A DNA stretch of 64,000 nucleotides from Cryobacterium sp. PAMC25264 (GTDB taxonomy: Bacteria > Actinomycetota > Actinomycetes > Actinomycetales > Microbacteriaceae): contig NZ_CP080383.1 of the NCBI RefSeq assembly GCF_019443325.1, positions 744,001 to 808,000 on the forward strand. The letters are read 5' to 3'. Within the stretch, counting starts at the first letter, position 1. Each line of letters begins with the position of its first letter. This document shows positions 62,850-64,000 of the stretch, in pieces. Below the pieces are notes generated by a model. The model ran no database searches. It saw nothing but the letters and a program-made list of their open reading frames with translations, and was not told where the DNA came from. The position numbers and the translations under genes are program-made.

Positions 62850-62904
62850 TTAATGCCGGGGCAAAGGTGGTCTGTCTGGCACACCCGGGCCTAAGTTGGT
62901 GGGT

Positions 62905-63693
62905 ATGGAGCCAACAGACGCATCACCGGCGACGTCCAACATCACTGTCCGCCGGGGGGAACCCCTGGTCGTCATCACGGACGTCAACAAGAACTACGGG
63001 GACCTGCACGTTCTGAAGAACATCAACGCCACGGTCAACCGTGGCGAGGTCGTGGTGGTCATCGGCCCGAGCGGATCGGGCAAGTCCACCCTCTGTAGGG
63101 CGATAAACCGCCTCGAGACCATCGACAACGGCACGATCACCATCGACGGCAAGGAACTGCCCAGCGAGGGCAAGGCCCTCGCGCAGCTGCGGGCCGATGT
63201 CGGCATGGTCTTCCAGGCGTTCAACCTGTTCGCGCACAAGACCGTGCTCGAGAACGTGACGCTCGGCCCCATCAAGGTGCGCGGCATGAGCAAAGCGGAT
63301 GCCGAGACGAAGGCCATGGCGCTGCTCGAACGCGTCGGCGTGGCCAATCAGGCCAAGAAGATGCCCTCCCAGCTCTCCGGCGGTCAGCAGCAGCGTGTGG
63401 CCATCGCCCGCGCCCTGGCGATGGACCCCAAGCTGATCCTCCTCGACGAGCCCACGAGCGCGCTCGACCCCGAGATGATCAACGAGGTGCTCGAGGTCAT
63501 GGTGGACCTCGCGAACGAGGGCATGACGATGATCGTCGTGACCCACGAGATGGGCTTTGCCCGCCGCGCCGCTGACAGGGTCATCTTCATGGCCGAGGGC
63601 GACATCGTGGAGGAGACCACCCCCGAGAAGTTCTTCACCAACCCCCAGAGCTCGAGAGCGAAAGACTTCCTCTCTAAAATACTTGCCCACTAA
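62905..63693 (+). CDS. Amino acid ABC transporter ATP-binding protein (GluA-like)
   Basis: ATPase of a polar amino acid importer, 262 residues. Walker [11 protein letters not shown]-loop [14 protein letters not shown], signature [15 protein letters not shown], Walker [37 protein letters not shown] is typical of GlnQ/GluA. ATG 62905 is preceded by TAAGTT (62892-62897) at seven bases. The binding protein gene follows 45 bases downstream. Glutamate is the likeliest substrate, inferred from the neighbour. Confidence 0.93.
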   Translation: MEPTDASPATSNITVRRGEPLVVITDVNKNYGDLHVLKNINATVNRGEVVVVIGPSGSGKSTLCRAINRLETIDNGTITIDGKELPSEGKALAQLRADVGMVFQAFNLFAHKTVLENVTLGPIKVRGMSKADAETKAMALLERVGVANQAKKMPSQLSGGQQQRVAIARALAMDPKLILLDEPTSALDPEMINEVLEVMVDLANEGMTMIVVTHEMGFARRAADRVIFMAEGDIVEETTPEKFFTNPQSSRAKDFLSKILAH

Positions 63694-63738
63694 TCGGTCG
63701 GCGAGACACACAGCACCCACAGCACCTAGGAGGAAACC

Positions 63739-64000
63739 ATGAGACGCAACAAGGGTCTAATGATCTCAGCCATTGCCCTGGTCGGCGCTTTCGCGTTGAC
63801 CGGATGCACCGATTCCGGCGCCAGCACGCCGTCGGCCGCACCCGTTGAGGAAGATGTCACGTTCGAGGCAGGCACCACGATGGCCGCCCTGAACGAAGCC
63901 GGCGAAATCACCATCGGCACCAAGTTCGACCAGCCCCTCTTCGGTCTCAAGGGCCCGGATGGAACCCCCGTCGGTTTCGACGTCGAAATCGGCAAGCTCA
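63739..64000 (+). CDS. Glutamate-type ABC transporter substrate-binding lipoprotein, 3'-truncated
   Basis: Start of an extracytoplasmic binding protein. The lipoprotein signal is ISAIALVGAFALTGCTDSG with the lipobox Cys at about residue 23. The mature N-terminus EITIGTKFDQPLFGLKGPDG resembles GluB/bacterial family 3 solute-binding proteins. AGGAGGAAACC precedes the ATG. The frame is open to the end of the window, so only about 87 residues are seen. It would work with the upstream ATPase and permeases beyond the window. Confidence 0.9.
   Translation, partial: MRRNKGLMISAIALVGAFALTGCTDSGASTPSAAPVEEDVTFEAGTTMAALNEAGEITIGTKFDQPLFGLKGPDGTPVGFDVEIGKL

Overview
The window is a high-GC actinobacterial chromosome segment with essentially no AT-rich islands. 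Gene order (pnp, M16 peptidase, dapB, dapA, rnj, ftsK, pgsA, clgR-type regulator, recA-recX, miaB-miaA, dapF, hflX, lexA with a divergent LysM gene, hisC-hisB-hisH-priA, infC-rpmI-rplT) fits Microbacteriaceae, possibly Cryobacterium or a close relative. This assignment is inferred from gene order and protein character, not from a database search. No rRNA, tRNA or CRISPR array was seen.

Layout. 1-9009: amino-acid permease (cut by the window edge), GH13 alpha-glucosidase with a divergent ROK regulator, a two-component flavin monooxygenase pair, and a pyrD/pyrK-like pair. 9300-19398: pnp, then small metabolic and redox genes (Lrp regulator, PCD-VOC fusion, glutathione peroxidase, aldo-keto reductase), M16 peptidase and dapB. 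19399-24057: the most accessory-looking part, with an orphan AbiEi/DUF559-like gene, a 143-bp tandem repeat array, and redox or membrane genes including a frame-broken thioredoxin. 24058-43019: a conserved block of lysine synthesis, RNA processing, cell division, recombination and tRNA modification. 43245-52204: methionine genes, lexA, and his genes. 52268-53811: an IS3-family element, followed by lhr-nei. 60064-63693: DUF1844, the IF3/L35/L20 operon, an RNA methyltransferase and a glutamate-type ABC transporter whose binding protein runs off the end.

Three themes cut across the annotation. First, four conserved genes (dapF, a class I methyltransferase, metE, lexA) each appear to have lost one base in a short G or C run, and a thioredoxin gene is also frame-broken. 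Sequence error is the likeliest explanation, and I annotate full spans across the breaks. Second, at least twelve genes have a TANNNT -10-like box 6-7 bases before the start codon and no Shine-Dalgarno sequence, implying widespread leaderless transcripts. Third, several dispersed palindromic or tandem repeat families sit at gene ends. One has become coding sequence in the PyrK-like protein, one provides the stop codon of the methyltransferase gene, and one is split by the IS.

The strongest regulatory signals are a LexA box upstream of recA, a promoter and 5' hairpin in the lexA-LysM intergenic region, and the infC leader, where an ATC start codon is preceded by a Shine-Dalgarno sequence that an upstream 8-base complement could sequester. 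I did not find a clearly new multi-gene system. The repeat-flanked orphan AbiEi/nuclease-like gene and its 143-bp array are the best candidate for something undescribed.
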